Shown: positions 51,212-64,000 of the stretch, piece by piece | How the letters are laid out: the number at the start of each line of letters is the position of its first letter | How positions within the stretch are numbered: position 1 is the first letter of the stretch | Source: Mesostigma viride | Lineage: Eukaryota > Streptophyta > Mesostigmatophyceae > Mesostigmatales > Mesostigmataceae | NCBI GenBank assembly: GCA_009746045.1 | Contig: RPFO01000127.1 | Coordinates: forward strand, 586,050 to 650,049 | Length of the DNA: 64,000 bases | Direction: 5' to 3' | Translations under genes and position numbers: made by a program | Notes under the pieces: model-generated | What the model saw: only the letters and a program-made list of their open reading frames with translations | Database searches by the model: none | What the model was told of the DNA's origin: nothing

Positions 51212-54200
51212 ATGAAAAGGAGCAACCCAAATTCTCACCTTGGCCTCGATAAGACGTGTGGCCCGCGCGAGAGCGCTTGGAGGGACGACTGGTCACAACA
51301 ACTTTTTGCTCATGGTAAATGTTCCCACCTCGAAGCCGCGATAAGAGGTGGCCTCTCTGATGAATTATTTGCAAGTTGCATAATGTCGAACTTAAGATCT
51401 AGCAAGGATGGAGGGAGGCCAAGTTTGACGGTCGACCTGCCCGAGTCTTTGGCGCATCGCGCGGATGGATTGGATTCCCTGACCTCGACTCCTGGTGTAA
51501 CGCCGGCAGTGACACCTCGGGGTTCGACGGCCTCCACGCACGTTTACTGCCACTCGGCAGCGGAAGTAGAGTCTCTTGACTACGATGTAGTGCAAAATGA
51601 CATTGTCGCGAATGAGAGAAGGATAAAATTCCAAAGAAAGTTTTATGGATACTCGGGAACGACGTTGATCAAATGGATATTGACGGTCTTCATCGGAGGT
51701 GCCACAGGTAATACGCAACGGTCGCGGAGTGCTCATCTGAAAGCGGTGTATCGTTAGTAGATAACCCCATATACATGTGCAGGTATCGCTGAACAGAATG
51801 GCGCTTGTTTTCCTGGTTCACCCAAAGCTGTAAGACTGAGAATGCACAAATGATTCCAGACGCTTGCATTGGTCGTGATCTCCATGCGTGGTTGGCACTA
51901 GGTTATCTCTACTTAAATGCAAGTGTTTGTGACTGCACTTTGCACTACTGGCGCGCAGGATTAATTGCTTTTGGGATGGAGGGCACGGCGCGGCAGCTTA
52001 TATTTTTAAAGGTAAACCCATTGCGCTGGTTGACAGATGCAGCGCTGCTTGATGACCTGTATTCTTATCGTCAACATCGCAGCGCTTTTTCCCGACCAGT
52101 TTGAAGAAGAAAACATGACAAAACGAGTAGCAATTTCTTGGTGAACTTTGGCATGCTCTTTTCTTGGATGATGGGTAACTGATGGTATGGATTTAATGCC
52201 ATAGTCGTGTTGTGAAGGCTTTTTTCTTGTTGGAAGGATTCCCATGTTTAGCCGCGCTATCTTCCACGGCGTTCTGTTTTCTAATTTGCTATATATATCT
52301 CTAGTTGGTGTATATCCCCTTGTTAGGTCCTCTTCTCATATCCAGAAAAAATTGCCTGTTCCCGCCAGGACTTGTGTGTCAAATAGGCATGCAGTTCCTC
52401 GCAAGCATGGCTGATGCATAGATAGATGGATGTAAGCCTCCAAGTATCCTCCCTTCAATGTCCTGGGTTGAAATGTGGTCCAGGAGGACCTGCCACTGCT
52501 ACCAGGTTCACTATGTTTGCCTTTCAGCCTTTTGAACCCCAAAATCGTTCATACTGTTGTAATCACACCTCGAATTTGCTCATGATTGCTTGTTCATGCG
52601 CTTCGAATAGGGCCCAAGCTTCCCCAGTCAAATATTGTCTGGTCTTCTAACATCTTGAACTCGTTATCTGCTTCTGCCATGCCTTTACCTCTCATGTTTG
52701 TCAATCCGGTGGCCTTGCTCGTGCTGCCTTGGACAGAACGAATGGACATTGGTTGCCCTCGCGGAGCAAGGCGTCCTGCTGGCATTCACAGGGTACCTGG
52801 CCATGTCCCTGGCACTGGTTACACTGGCCAGCTGCCTGGTAAGCTTCCGGCCTCCGGGTTCACCAACCATTTTTTCCCTTTTGGCACATTTTCTTATTGG
52901 TAGAACTGGGATTCGGGGGATGATTCAAAGGAGACAAACTATCTTCAATATGCATGGCATTTGCAAGTAGGCTTCTTCAACCCACATGACAGGGAGGAGC
53001 TCTGACTCCAATCCCAAGCCATGGCAGCTGCTGACGTGCGGGACAAGGCCCTGTACTGCATTGACCTACGTCCGTGCGATGCCTTATTTTACAATGTAGT
53101 TGCAGAAGCGTAACTGGCAGACTTGGGGACGTGTTGGATTGCAAGCAGGGCCATAGTCTACTTTACTTCGGGCAGGAGAAGGGCCTTTCTCGCTTTCTAA
53201 TGTTGCACTTTTTTTTCTGGCTGGATCGGCAACGTGGATAAGCGCAGGTGCTTCGGGTTGCCCCTGCAGCCGCCGGTGGTGGTGTGACCCTGGTCATGGC
53301 GTTCCTGAACGGGAACCACATCCCGGATCTGCTCACCTTCCCCACCCTGCTAGTCAAGGTAGGCAATCTGTTTTTCCATCCAACACGGAGCTTTGTGGCT
53401 CTTCCACACATCCCATGAATACTTCCATTAATTAGGATGTGGTGCCGCAAACTATGATGGCTGGCATCTTTCCTCTCATGCTTGGCCTCTTCCTTCAGTT
53501 CGATCCAGTATGTGCCTCAAATTTTGATCCTCCTTGGGAGTGAGTGAGCTGTTACAACCCTCCTGTACTAAGCACGTCTTCACGTCACGTTAATGGAAAA
53601 CCCAACTCCGTTGTCAGCATCACTATGGTATGCTTCCTCACCCACCCGATTGACCCTAGAGGCAAACCTGGTTTCTGGCCAATACTCTCTGTCGACTAAC
53701 GACATCTTTAATGGCGAGTGCCTGATCGCCATTACCACCGGCAAGGACAAAACAGTAACATTGTCCCTAGCACTGCCCTTAATTACCTCCGAAAGTGCTC
53801 TTTCCTTGTCTGTCGCCACTACTTTGCTATGGCTCCTTGCCATTGTTCATTTGTCATGGCTGACGGCGATGCTCATTGCCACTCATACCGTCCCTGGCGC
53901 ACCCAGATCATCGGCACCATCTGCGGCATCACCTCAGGCCTCGCGGTCGGCCCCGAGGGCCCCATGGTCCACATCGGCGCGGCCGTGGCGTCCACCAGCA
54001 TGAGCAGCTGGCGGTGGCGGCGCAAGCCAGGCCACGAGGAGCTGGTGCGGGAAGGATGCAACGCCGCACGCGGTGGTGGCGCCGGTAGCGGCACGGGCGG
54101 CGCCCCCTTTGCCAGGATCAAGAGAACCCCCAGCAGGGACTTTGGCCCCCGCGCGGCCACCCCCGCGTCGCAACAACCAAAAAGTGGGTCGAGTGACGCT

Positions 54201-57200
54201 GGTCCCACGATGCCAGGGGCGCAGGCTCAGCCACAAACACAACCGCAACCGCAGACGCAGACGCCGGCTCCAAGCGGGGGGGCTCCGGTGACCCCCCCCC
54301 GGACATCATCTGGGAACTGGGCACCTCCGAGCAATACCCCTGGAGGGCAAGGGCAGGGACAGACCGGCTCGCTGAGTCGAACGGTCTCCTACTCTGGCAT
54401 CGGCCTGCCCATGACCCCGTCCCCCGTCCACTTTGACTTCCACAACGACGTGGACCGGCGTGACTTTGTGACAGCTGGCAGCGCGGCGGGCCTGGCAGCG
54501 GCGTTCGGCACGCCCATTGGTGGCGTGCTGTTCAGCCTGGAGGAGGCCAGCAGCTACTGGAGCAAGAAGGTGACGTGGCGCTCGCTCCTGTGCGCGGTCT
54601 CGGCCAGCTTCGTGCTGTCCATGGCACGCCTGGGGGGGGAGATGCAGCTGGGCGTCCCTGGCCTGCTCTCGTTCCGCGGGCTCAAGCCGCAGTACTTTCT
54701 CAAGGAGCTGCCGCTGCAGGTGGGTTGCCGCGGCAGCGACGCATGGTGTGGAACGAGACTTGGGCATCGTCGTGTATCAGAATAGCTGTGTGAGATACAC
54801 AGCCAGTCAGCAGCCAGCAGGCAGCAGCCAGCAGGCAGCAGGCAGCAGCCAGCAGCCAGCAGCCAGCAGGCAGCAGGCAAGGCAGCAGGCAGCAGCCAGC
54901 AGCCAGCAGCCAGCAGCCAGCAGCCAGCAGCCAGCAGCCAGCAGCCAGCAGCCAGCAGCCAGCAGCCAGCAGCCAGCAGCCAGCAGCCAGCAGCCAGCAG
55001 CCAGCAGCCAGCAGCCAGCAGCCAGCAGGCAGCAGGCAGCAGGCAGCAGCCAGCAGCCAGTTGCAGACTCTGTGTGGGATGGAATTCCGGCGACGGAATT
55101 GTCGATTCAGGGACCAGGGGCCTGTAGGCCACCTGGCGCCACACCTGGCTACCCCACATGTGCTCAACAGTATCACGGATGTGCTGTGCTGCCTCAATCA
55201 CGTCAAAGATGTTTGCTTTTGCCTCAATGCCCCGTCGCTCGTCAGGGCAGCGAGCCCACCTTGATGTGCTTGATGTTCTTTCCCCCTCGTTCTGTGCACC
55301 AGCTGGGACCCTGGCTGTGCACGAGCGGGTTACGTGCATGCTTGCGAAGGCGCGCTCAAGCACCCTGGCATGTATACAAATTTCCATCAACTGGGTCACC
55401 TGACCTGGAATACCTGCCTTAGCATTACGTGCCTTCATAAAAAAACTGAAATGAAGGGGAAAATATTTTGTAATTGAAAAAGCTTACTTTTCACATTTAT
55501 CAGTCATTTCGGACCAGCATACACTTGTTTTCGGGCGTGCCACACTAACACGTCCACAGGCGTGCGTGGCAGCGGCAGCGGGCCTGCTGGGTGCGCTCTT
55601 CAACATCTTCCACGCGTGGATGGGCCGTGTGCGCGCGGACAAGCGGCGTGGCCTGCACCGCCTGCTCGAGGTGCTCGCGGTCACCGCCTTCTCCGTCACC
55701 CTCATCTTCTTCGTGGCGCTCATCTTTGGCGAGTGCCGTCCACGGCCGGACGAGTGGGCGGGCGACCCGCTTGCTGAAATAGGTTAGCAGAGACTAGGCA
55801 CATCGGTTGGAAATGCGATCTGTTATTGTTGCTTGCAGTGCATCATGTGGCAGCAAGGCTTTGAACGGTACGTTCAACATGTAAGAAAGTAATAGTCGTT
55901 TTTAATTCAACTATCAAATTATGCTTGATCGTGCTTTGCCTCTGGTCACCAGCCTTCTAACTCATTATATTGTAAGGTTTCTGTTGTTGCTGCGGATGCT
56001 TTGCGGTTTTCGAGATTGAAACATTTTAAGAAATATTGCCTATTGTGCCCCTGTGTCGTGGTCAGCCAAACACTTGGCGTGTGCCACACTCGTCGCTCAG
56101 CCAAATGCACTGCTCGTAACCTATTTCTTGAGCGCCCAAAGGCCTTATCACACACGTACAAGTCTCTGGTTCCTATCCAATCCAACCCCTGATCCCCACC
56201 CCCCAGAGCCCTACGGCTTCCGCTTCACGTGTGCGGTCGTGGGTGGTGGCAAGGTCCCCCTATACAACGACCTGGCAACACTCTTCTTCTCGCCACCGGA
56301 GATGACCATCAAGCAGATCCTGGCGATGCCGTCCGCCGACGAGGTGGGTGGAAGAGGCTTTCTTGAACTGTCAACGAGGTAAGCCGATGAGTGCGGTGCA
56401 GTAGGAAGGCAACCATCGGACCGAAGTGGAAGGCAACCATCATCATACTCTAGTTCCGAGTTTTTGTTGTGTGATGTCGCTTCAAGTTGTAAGGAAGTGC
56501 ACTGCAAAGAGGGGATTGTATACTGCTTCACGCACCGTCGCTATTGAAGCTGTCCGCGTGGCCAAGTTTGCAGTCCTCATGCCCCTAATTACTACTTGAG
56601 CGTCTGTAACGGTGCACGTTTCCACGGGCCTTGCTGTAGGATTACTACTGCCGGGGGGAGTATGGAGTGACCACTCTGTGTGGGTGAGGGATGAAAAATC
56701 TCCTCAGAATACACAATTTCAGGCCAAGACCATTTTGGGGATTCACATTGCATTTTGAAGTACGGTATTGCAATGACCAGTACCCATGACTTGAGGATTT
56801 GGGCGGTACCATCTGACCGCTGACGTCCGCTGCGAGGTGAGATGCATGCGCGCGGCTCACATGCATCTCATGGTTTCAGGATGGTCGGAACGTGGTGGGT
56901 TCCCTATGCCTCGGTTCCCTCTTTACGTGGAGTTGTGCGAGTAATAAGCCCATTCTGCATGGAGTACCCATACACCCAGTCGGCAAAGTTTAGGTCCATC
57001 TTGCAGCCATTTGCTGAGGTTGAACCGAGAGTCCCCTGAACACGTTGCTGTCCGCGACGTCTATATTAACCTAACCATACAACTCTGTAACAAGTTCACT
57101 TGATGTTTAACAAGCAAACGTGCATGATATGCATGACCATGGTCATGCTCACGCGTTATTCATTGTTATCCTTTACTTACACGTTCTCTTTGCCCTTCTT

Positions 57201-60200
57201 GACTACTCTTAACCACTTACGCCCGCAAAAGTGTGCTCGCCCTGCATCCCAACCCCGCAGGAGCACCTCCACTTCTCGGTGCCCAGCCTGGGCATCTTCC
57301 TCAGCTGCTACCTGGTGCTGATGGTTCTCGCGTGCGGCGTGGCCGTGCCGGGCGGCCTCTTCATGCCCTCCATCATGATCGGCACCACCTGCGGCTCCGC
57401 GATGGGCATCCTCTTCGCCAGCCTGCTGCCCAGGTAAGGGTCCGTGGGCCGTGGGGCATGGGGCATGGGGCATGGGGCATGGGGCATGGGGCATGGGGCA
57501 TGGGGCATGGGGCATGGGGCATGGGGCATGGGGCATGGGGCATGGGGCATGGGGCATGGGGCATGGGGCATGGGGCATGTGGCATGGGGCATGGGGCATG
57601 GGGCATGGGGCATGGGGCATGGGGCATGGGGCATGGGGCATGGGGCATGGGGCATGGGGCATGGGGCCTGGGGCCTGGGGCATGAGGCATGGGGCATGGG
57701 GCATGGGGCATGGGGCATGGGGCATTGGGTGTGGGGCACAGGGCACTGGGCATGAGGCATGGGGCATGGGTCTGTGTTAACTAGTGCTGGGTGGAGGCTG
57801 TCTATGTGGTTGATCCTTATGGTAACTGGGTAACTGGGTGTACATTGGCATTCTTTGGAGGGGATGAAGTTTCGTGCAATGTTGAGCCGCAGCATCTTTT
57901 GTTACATCCATTTGGCGGCATCGTGGGCATAAACAGGGCCATCATCCTGCCGGGGATTCAGCAAATGATGTGCTGGTCTGGGCTTATGAGTGTCAAACTT
58001 AGCTCATGCTCCAGATGGCTGTCATGGCAGGGGCGCTTTGTGTGCATGGCAGGAATGTGCAGGGTTAATTAAAACGTGTGTATATGAACTCAATTTTCTG
58101 TCTTGTAATTTTTAAAATGAATGTATTGTAGATGGAGAACAGAGCTGCGAAAAACAGCGTTTCATTCTTTTTTCCTTTTTATAGACCCTTGATTTTATGC
58201 ACACCTTGGGTTGTGTGCATGTTGGTAACAGCTAAGTTCGCCACTGCACTTGATGGCTTCTCATCGTTTCTTGTGCATGTTTATGGTTTTCCATGTGTGT
58301 CAACGCGTGCAGCTGGCACCTGCAGCCGGGCGTCTTCGCACTGGTCGGGGCCACGGCCATGCTGGGTGGCGTCTTCCGGTCCTCCATCTCCCTGGTGGGT
58401 ACACGGGAATAAGATGACGATATTATGTAGGCACTGTGTTTTTTCCTGTCCCCATTGTTTGCACTCTGTATGTTGCAGTGAGTATGTAAGTTAATCGGTT
58501 GAAGTAATACTTATACCACCGTCATTCCTCAACCTGATCATGGATATGCGCACACATCTGCGTTGCCGTCCCTGCTTCACACAGGATGGAGATTTGCCGC
58601 TGTTGGTCCCTTCAAGCTTGTCCATGTCCTTATGCCATACCTAGTTTTTGTGGGAGCACATGACTTTCTATGATGATCTATACTACAGCATACTTGTATA
58701 GTAGTATTTTTTTTTAACTCTTGGACCCCTGGCAAACTGATGCTTGCCATATGCTGAGCATAGGGCAATCACGACATGCTATCGATCCCCATCGCAGGTG
58801 GTCATCATGGTGGAAGGTACAGGTGGCATCGACTTCCTCTACGCCATCATCCTCGCTATCATGGTCAGCAACTGGGTGGCCGCCCACGTCCACCATGCCG
58901 GGGTAAGCATGCCTTGTCAACGTTGCGTGCGCCTTCACAACGTCGCATGCGCCTAGTCCATGTTGCTCGCGCCTTGCCAGCGTTGCGTGGGCTGTCATCG
59001 GTTTGGTTGCTTCGCAGTTCGCTGTGTGCGTGGGTATCACAGCGTTGTGTAGGGGGATATAAATATACTAGATATCCTAATCTCATGAGTACTATGTATA
59101 TATATATCACCCCGCCGGGTAGGGCATGGCAGCGTGGCCCCCTCACCTGTGCCTGTTGCCCATATCATCTCGGCGACCGCAACCAGGTGCTACCATGGAC
59201 AACTTGAAGAAGGGACACGGGGACTGTACCGGTATATTTCTAACGTCTCCTCGCCACTTTTCTCGCCCTGCTTTTGTACTTAGGTGAGCTGGTGTCACTT
59301 CCTACGTGGGATCACTCCTAGTGATCAGGGTCATTGCATCTGGACGAGCAAGCTGGCGTTCCACAATGCTTCTGGTTTGAATTAGCTGTGCATATAGGTA
59401 TTTGACCTCATTTCCTTGCCATGATGGGGTGTGCATTTAGGGCGTCTGAGCAAAGCTTGCCACGCGTTCCACGTTTTGAGTTGCATGAACGTTCCAGGTG
59501 GTCAGTGTCACGATCCCTTGTTTTCCCCCCGCAAGTTAAGTCCAAAGGATATGTCAGACTTGAGTATGTTGCTTGCATGTACGCTGCTCTGCCAGTAACA
59601 GCTATGTGGAAATTTTCTATTTTCTTTCAGCAGTGAAGTGGCAAGACGATGATGTGTTTGGTTCCCCCGCTGAGTTGTTACCTGGACAAAGCTGACAACA
59701 GCTACCATAACCAAGTGCACGCATGTGCTCGGGTGCCCATCCCCCTGTGTCCTGTCACTGATGCCAATCTGCCTGACAGGTGTACGAGTCGGACCTGGAC
59801 CGAGACGGTGAGCACGCGCCGTCGGTTGCGGGACAGCGTGTTGTGTTGAGCTGTGTGTGGGGTCTGGGGCGGCTTTCTCATGTATTGGCAAACTGTTGAT
59901 GGGCGACAGATGTGGTATGATGGCTCTGGAAAGTGATCCACGGTCCACTGGCCTGATGGCACAAAGCTATGTGCCCCTTATCTTTGCCTTTGGTTTGGTG
60001 TGCTACCTGGACGTGCAGAGAGTGATTGGGCAAGACGTGCCAGCTAGCGGACGAGTATTGAGCAGCTAATGTATGCACTAGCGGCTCCTACATATGGTGG
60101 CTGGCTGCTTGCCATTGGTTATTGACTCAGTTTTAGTTTTTGTGATCTTTTGCTCTGTGTAAATGACATGGCCAGTAAAGATGGCTGGCTGGTTTTTTTG

Positions 60201-63200
60201 CCTGTCCTAAGAAATTAATCTTGTACTGTCAAACATCCCTTCTAACTTGGTATTACTATATGTCCTGGTGTGCGTGGTGCAGGCAACACGCCGTTCATCC
60301 CCTCGGAGCCCACGCGGTGGATGTACCGGCTGCGCGCCAAGGACATCATGGCGCCGCACGTGGTCAAGTTGATGCAGGTGAGGGCGCAAGATGGTCACGT
60401 TGCAGCAGCTCCAGTGTTCAGAATGTGATTGGTGCGGAATATCATGCCACCTCAGACGTATTCCAAAGCAGGTGGGGGCACCTCGTAATCAAGTCGCCAA
60501 AGGTGAGCAGCGGCCTGTTGGCGGGATAACAGCGACGTGGGAGGCAAAGGAGTAGAATAGGTGGCAGTCTCGGCCTTTGCATACAGCGAGGGTAAGTCCT
60601 GCTCGGGGTGAGCCCCTGGTACTGCCCCTTTCTCCTCAGAGTAAGGAGTTGCTTGCCTTTGCGTCTTTACCGCACTCCTCCTTCTATCTCTGGCTTTCCT
60701 CATGTGGTAGGGAAGTAGTCAAAGATACGAAATGTGGGAATCCATCCATGAATTCACCACAGGAGGCAAAGTATCGGTAGACTGCAGACTTGTTCACAGA
60801 GGTCATAGAAGAGTAGTTCTGGTTGCTCGGAAGACCTCACAGATGGCACATAGACCCTATTCCTGCATACACCTACCATGCCAGCCCACTGCATGGACGC
60901 GAATCATCCTTAGTGCCTTTTTTTCTTTTCCCCGTCTTTTTTTTTCCCACTCCCGGTGGGCATGAGCTGCAGGAGCATACTTCACGCTTCCTCATGGAGT
61001 CCATGCGTCTGCCTCCACTGCCGATGTGTTAAGCAGAACAGGAAACGGGACCTTGGCCCTCATTGCCCCTGGTATTCGCTGCTACTTACCCTCCTCTCCT
61101 TCCCCTTCCCCCCAATTTTCCTTCTCCCCCCACCCCCCACTCAGCTTTTTCTCCTCTCCTCTCCCCTGCGCTTCCTTCCCCCAATGCCCCCCCATTTGCC
61201 CCCTTCCTCTCCCTCCCTATCCCATCCCTTGCAACCGCGCCCGTCGCCATTTCCCAAACAAATCCCTGACCAACACCCGAAATAAACACACCACACATGC
61301 CTGTGTGTATCTCCCCCCCATCCTGCCCCCCCCCCCCCCTCCCCCAACCCCGCCCGCCGCCCGCCCGCCCGCCCGCCCGCCCGCCCGCCCGCCCGCCCGC
61401 CCGCCCGCCGCCCGCCCCACCCACCCACCCACCCACCCACCCACCCACCCACCCACCCACCCACCCACCCACCCACCCACCCACCCACCCACCCACCCAC
61501 CCACCCACCCACGCCACCAGGTGGAGACAGTCGCCAACCTGATCACCGTGCTGCGCTCCGGGGGCCACAACGGGTTCCCCGTGATCGAACGCACCAGCCG
61601 CGGCGGCCACGGGGGCGGCGGCGGCGGGAAGCTGGTCGGCCTCATCCTGCGCAGCCAGCTGCTGGTGCTCCTCCAGCGGCGCGCCTTCACCCTCTCCGCA
61701 CCCGTGTCCACCACGCGCAGCTTGCGGCTGGCGCAGGAGGCCCACGAGGCGCGCCTGCGCGGTGACAAGGTCATGTTCGTGGCCATCTCGGCCGCTGCCG
61801 CGCAGGCCGAGCTGTTCGAGCGTGACCTGGACTATGAGATGAGGGCGTTCCACCACGTAAACAATCCGAACCGGCGGTGAGCCGGTTGTCATGAAACTTT
61901 GTGTTCTCCTTGTTATCTGCAATTTTCAGAACAATCTTCCTGGATCCACCCCTTCCTAACCTCCCCCACTGTGGCCTACCCACTTTTCACTTCAATTCAT
62001 TTATTAAAACCTTCCCCCTTGCCTGTCCATGTTCATCCCTCCCCTTCGCTCGCCTTAGGATGTAGCATAAAGAGTGTGTGTGTGTGTTTATATGTGGCCT
62101 GCGCTGGTTGTCTCCTTGACATGTGAAAAGAGGTTTGGGATATGACAATAGAAAGGTGGTTCGTCATTTCGTGGGCACCTGCTGTTGTTGGGGTATTCTC
62201 TGTGGAAGGGTTGGAGTGGACGTCACGATGTATCATATGAGTAAGTTTTTTTAGATTATGCGTCGTGTTGGGTAAAATACACGGGGGCTGAGGGATGCTG
62301 GTAATGAGCATACCACGTTATGAGCGTACCACGTGAGCATGCCACATTATTTACCACATAAAAAGTGTACCAAATAATGAGCGTACCGCTAAATCCACAT
62401 AATGAGCATGCCACATACTCCACATAATGAGCATACCACATGGCAGGGCGGCACGGTAATGGTAAGTAGGACTGTCATTTTCTGATTTGTTTGCATTGGC
62501 CACCTCATTGTCAAGGTCTCTCACTCTTGGACTGTTGTGTATGTAGTCAGCAGCCTTCACGTGACGGTGGTACCACACTGTCGCAAACGTCTGTTAGCTG
62601 CCCAGATGGGTTGTTGCCCAAATGGGATATGGGTTGTTGTTGAAACGGGAAAATCATCAGTATGCTCATGTTTTTCCCCATATTTGGTTACAATCCCTCT
62701 TCTCCCCTGACCCAACGCCCCCACGTCACAGGTACATGTCCAGCCTGCCGTTGGTGATCGACGAGCTCAAGCTGGACTGGGTGCTGGGGCCCGAGATAGG
62801 CAACCCGCCGCCAACAACCTCCCTGCCATTACCCACCATTACCAGTGCTGCTGTGGCGTCAACGATGCAGGCCAAGGGCTGGCACCCACAGCAACAACGG
62901 CAGCAGCAGACGTCACCACCTCAACAGCCCCAACAGCAGCCTGCGCTCCAGCCGCTCCCTCTCCTTCTGCCGCCCGTACAGTCATCCCCGGCGCCACCGC
63001 AGCAACAACAGGCCGCGTCACGCACGCCGTCGCCGCCGCCGCAGCGGCCGCAGTTCCAACAGCACCACGCGCACTCGCACCTGACCCCGCAGCTGGGGCG
63101 CGCCGCCAGCTGGGCGCCCGGCGTGGTTGCACACAGCCCAGCTGGGTCAGCCCCGCCACCGCCGGCCCAGCTTTGGATGGGGGGAGCATCCGATGAGTCG

Positions 63201-63785
63201 GTGCAGCAGCAGGGACCTGTGGGGGAGATCTTCGTGCACCCTGCGACCACCAACGCGGGGCCTGTGTCGTCATCGTCGGGTGGTGTCCCGTCCAGTGAGG
63301 CGGGCGTCGCGCCGCCGCCGCCACTCACGGTGGATCTTGGGCCCTACATGCACAAGGCGCCATGTGTGGTACGTGCTTGCGTTCCTGGGACGCTCGGAAC
63401 GTTTACTTCTTTACTTCCTTTTTATATACTACTACACGCGTATAGAACATTGGTTGGGGAATGGGGTTGGGGATTCCAGGGAAGGTGGAGACAAGAGCCG
63501 TGAGTGGCAATGTGGGACTGTTGTTGGTGGGCTAACGCTCTAGGGATGTACACCCAGGAGGTTCTTTTGGCCGTCATTCTTTGGCCTGCTGTGGTGTTGG
63601 CCTGCTGTGGTGTTGGCCTGCTATGGTGTTGGGCTGGCAGCTGTGGAGTCGGGCTGCCGTGCAGTGCTATGGTGAACCATGTGTTCGTACGCAATTTCGC
63701 TACAACATAGTGTGATGACTCATGCAGCTATCCATTCACAGTCTGCAAAGATAACAGCCAGTACAGCGCTCCAGATCTTTAAAAG
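51212..63785 (+). CDS. CLC-family chloride channel/exchanger with CBS domains (3' end outside window)
   Basis: A membrane anion channel or anion/H+ exchanger. Fifteen exons in phase: 51212-51707, 51959-52011, 52737-52838, 53248-53358, 53907-54719, 55560-55782, 56207-56343, 57261-57433, 58313-58394, 58798-58902, 59780-59807, 60283-60377, 61521-61876, 62732-63368 and 63742-63785; at least 1,151 residues. It begins with an ESLDYDV segment as in eukaryotic CLCs. Gating-glutamate motif GPEGPMVHIG and C-terminal pore motif GGLFMPSIMIG are present. The usual GSGIPE is replaced by GGGVTL. CBS1 spans exons 12-13 (DIMAPHVVKLMQ...GFPVIE); CBS2 starts in exons 14-15 (LGPYMHKAPCVVSAKITASTALQIFK) and continues beyond the window. 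A ~120-residue Pro/Gln-rich loop follows the GPEGP helix, and a Gln/Pro-rich linker separates the CBS domains. The start is uncertain: ATG 51212 or the later Met at 51383. Target membrane and ion unknown. Confidence 0.9.
54800..55061. repeat. (AGCAGCC)n heptamer array in a CLC intron
   Basis: Heptamer AGCAGCC with AGCAGGC variants, ~37 units, in CLC intron 5 (54720-55559), about 80 bases after the donor. Confidence 0.95.
57452..57768. repeat. (GGGGCAT)n heptamer array next to a CLC splice donor
   Basis: Heptamer GGGGCAT repeated ~45 times with few variants. It starts only 18 bases after the exon 8 donor at 57434, in CLC intron 8. Confidence 0.96.
61351..61511. repeat. (CCCG)n then (CCCA)n arrays next to a CLC splice acceptor
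   Basis: (CCCG)n at 61351-61413 passes into (CCCA)n at 61416-61511. The array stops 9 bases before the CLC exon 13 acceptor and so occupies the place of its polypyrimidine tract. Confidence 0.95.
62277..62440 (+). repeat. Degenerate interspersed motif in a CLC intron
   Basis: AATGAGC(A/G)TACCAC-type 14-mers occur about seven times with irregular spacing in CLC intron 13. Meaning unknown. Confidence 0.6.
63583..63632 (+). repeat. 16-bp tandem repeat, three units
   Basis: Unit GGCCTGCTGTGGTGTT, three copies with one change, in CLC intron 14 between exons 14 and 15. Confidence 0.85.
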
Positions 63786-64000
63786 GTGCCTCTATCGTTG
63801 CCAAATGGGCCTCAGCCCCCAAAGCAGCATGCAGCACACTAAAATGCTGCGTTTCGTTCTCTAAGGCCCGCAAGCGTCATTAACATCTGCCTGTACGTAT
63901 ATGTCCTGACATCGATCCATTTGCTCGGTCCCTTTCATAGCGGATAACACACTAGCAGTTCTTTCAATGAAGCAGCATGTATGGGACTCGCTAGGAAATC

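Noticed and set aside
54800..55061. CRISPR-like direct repeats
   Set aside because: Continuous heptamers without unique spacers, inside a eukaryotic intron.

Overview
The window is nuclear DNA from a eukaryote, most likely a green alga (Chlorophyta). The pointers are a seven-exon plastid-type lycopene beta-cyclase, a plant-style multi-AP2 protein, a TGTAA poly(A)-type signal 109 bases after the cyclase stop, GT-AG introns in every gene, and very large simple repeats inside introns. The species cannot be named from the sequence alone.

Layout: 1-6.4 kb holds no intact gene, only decayed coding remnants, a (CA)n/(GT)n pair, a ~240 bp direct duplication and one retroelement 3' fragment. 6.4-18.3 kb (minus strand) codes for two large blocks: a GB1/RHD3-type GTPase with a long Cys/His-rich region and a C-terminal VWA domain (10.65-18.31 kb), then a triple CbxX/CfqX-type AAA+ protein with a C-terminal Cys/His motif (6.38-9.54 kb). 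Splice signals and reading phase suggest these may be one gene of about 3,440 residues. 18.3-21.9 kb is a spacer with a (GAT)n tract and a 1,069 bp element that has identical 210 bp inverted ends. 21.9-31.1 kb (plus) is LCYB; its fourth intron carries about 3.3 kb of a pyrimidine heptamer repeat. 31.4-32.6 kb holds two non-LTR retrotransposon 3' fragments with target-site duplications. 33.1-40.9 kb (minus) is a pre-SET/SET histone lysine methyltransferase with an upstream PHD-like finger. 41.5-49.6 kb (minus) is a gene for a protein with five AP2 domains, each split at the same place by a phase-0 intron. 51.2-64 kb (plus) is a CLC-family chloride channel/exchanger with two CBS domains, running off the right end.

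The genes share no obvious pathway: carotenoid synthesis, chromatin/transcription (SET, AP2), ion transport (CLC), and a possible NTPase stress or defence module. What unites the region is repeat expansion inside introns: heptamers in LCYB and CLC, tetramers in the SET, CLC and AAA/GTPase genes, and (GA)/(GGGA) in the AP2 gene. Exon models were built by hand from GT-AG sites with phase checking. They are inferences without transcript support, although nearly all joins preserve frame and family motifs.
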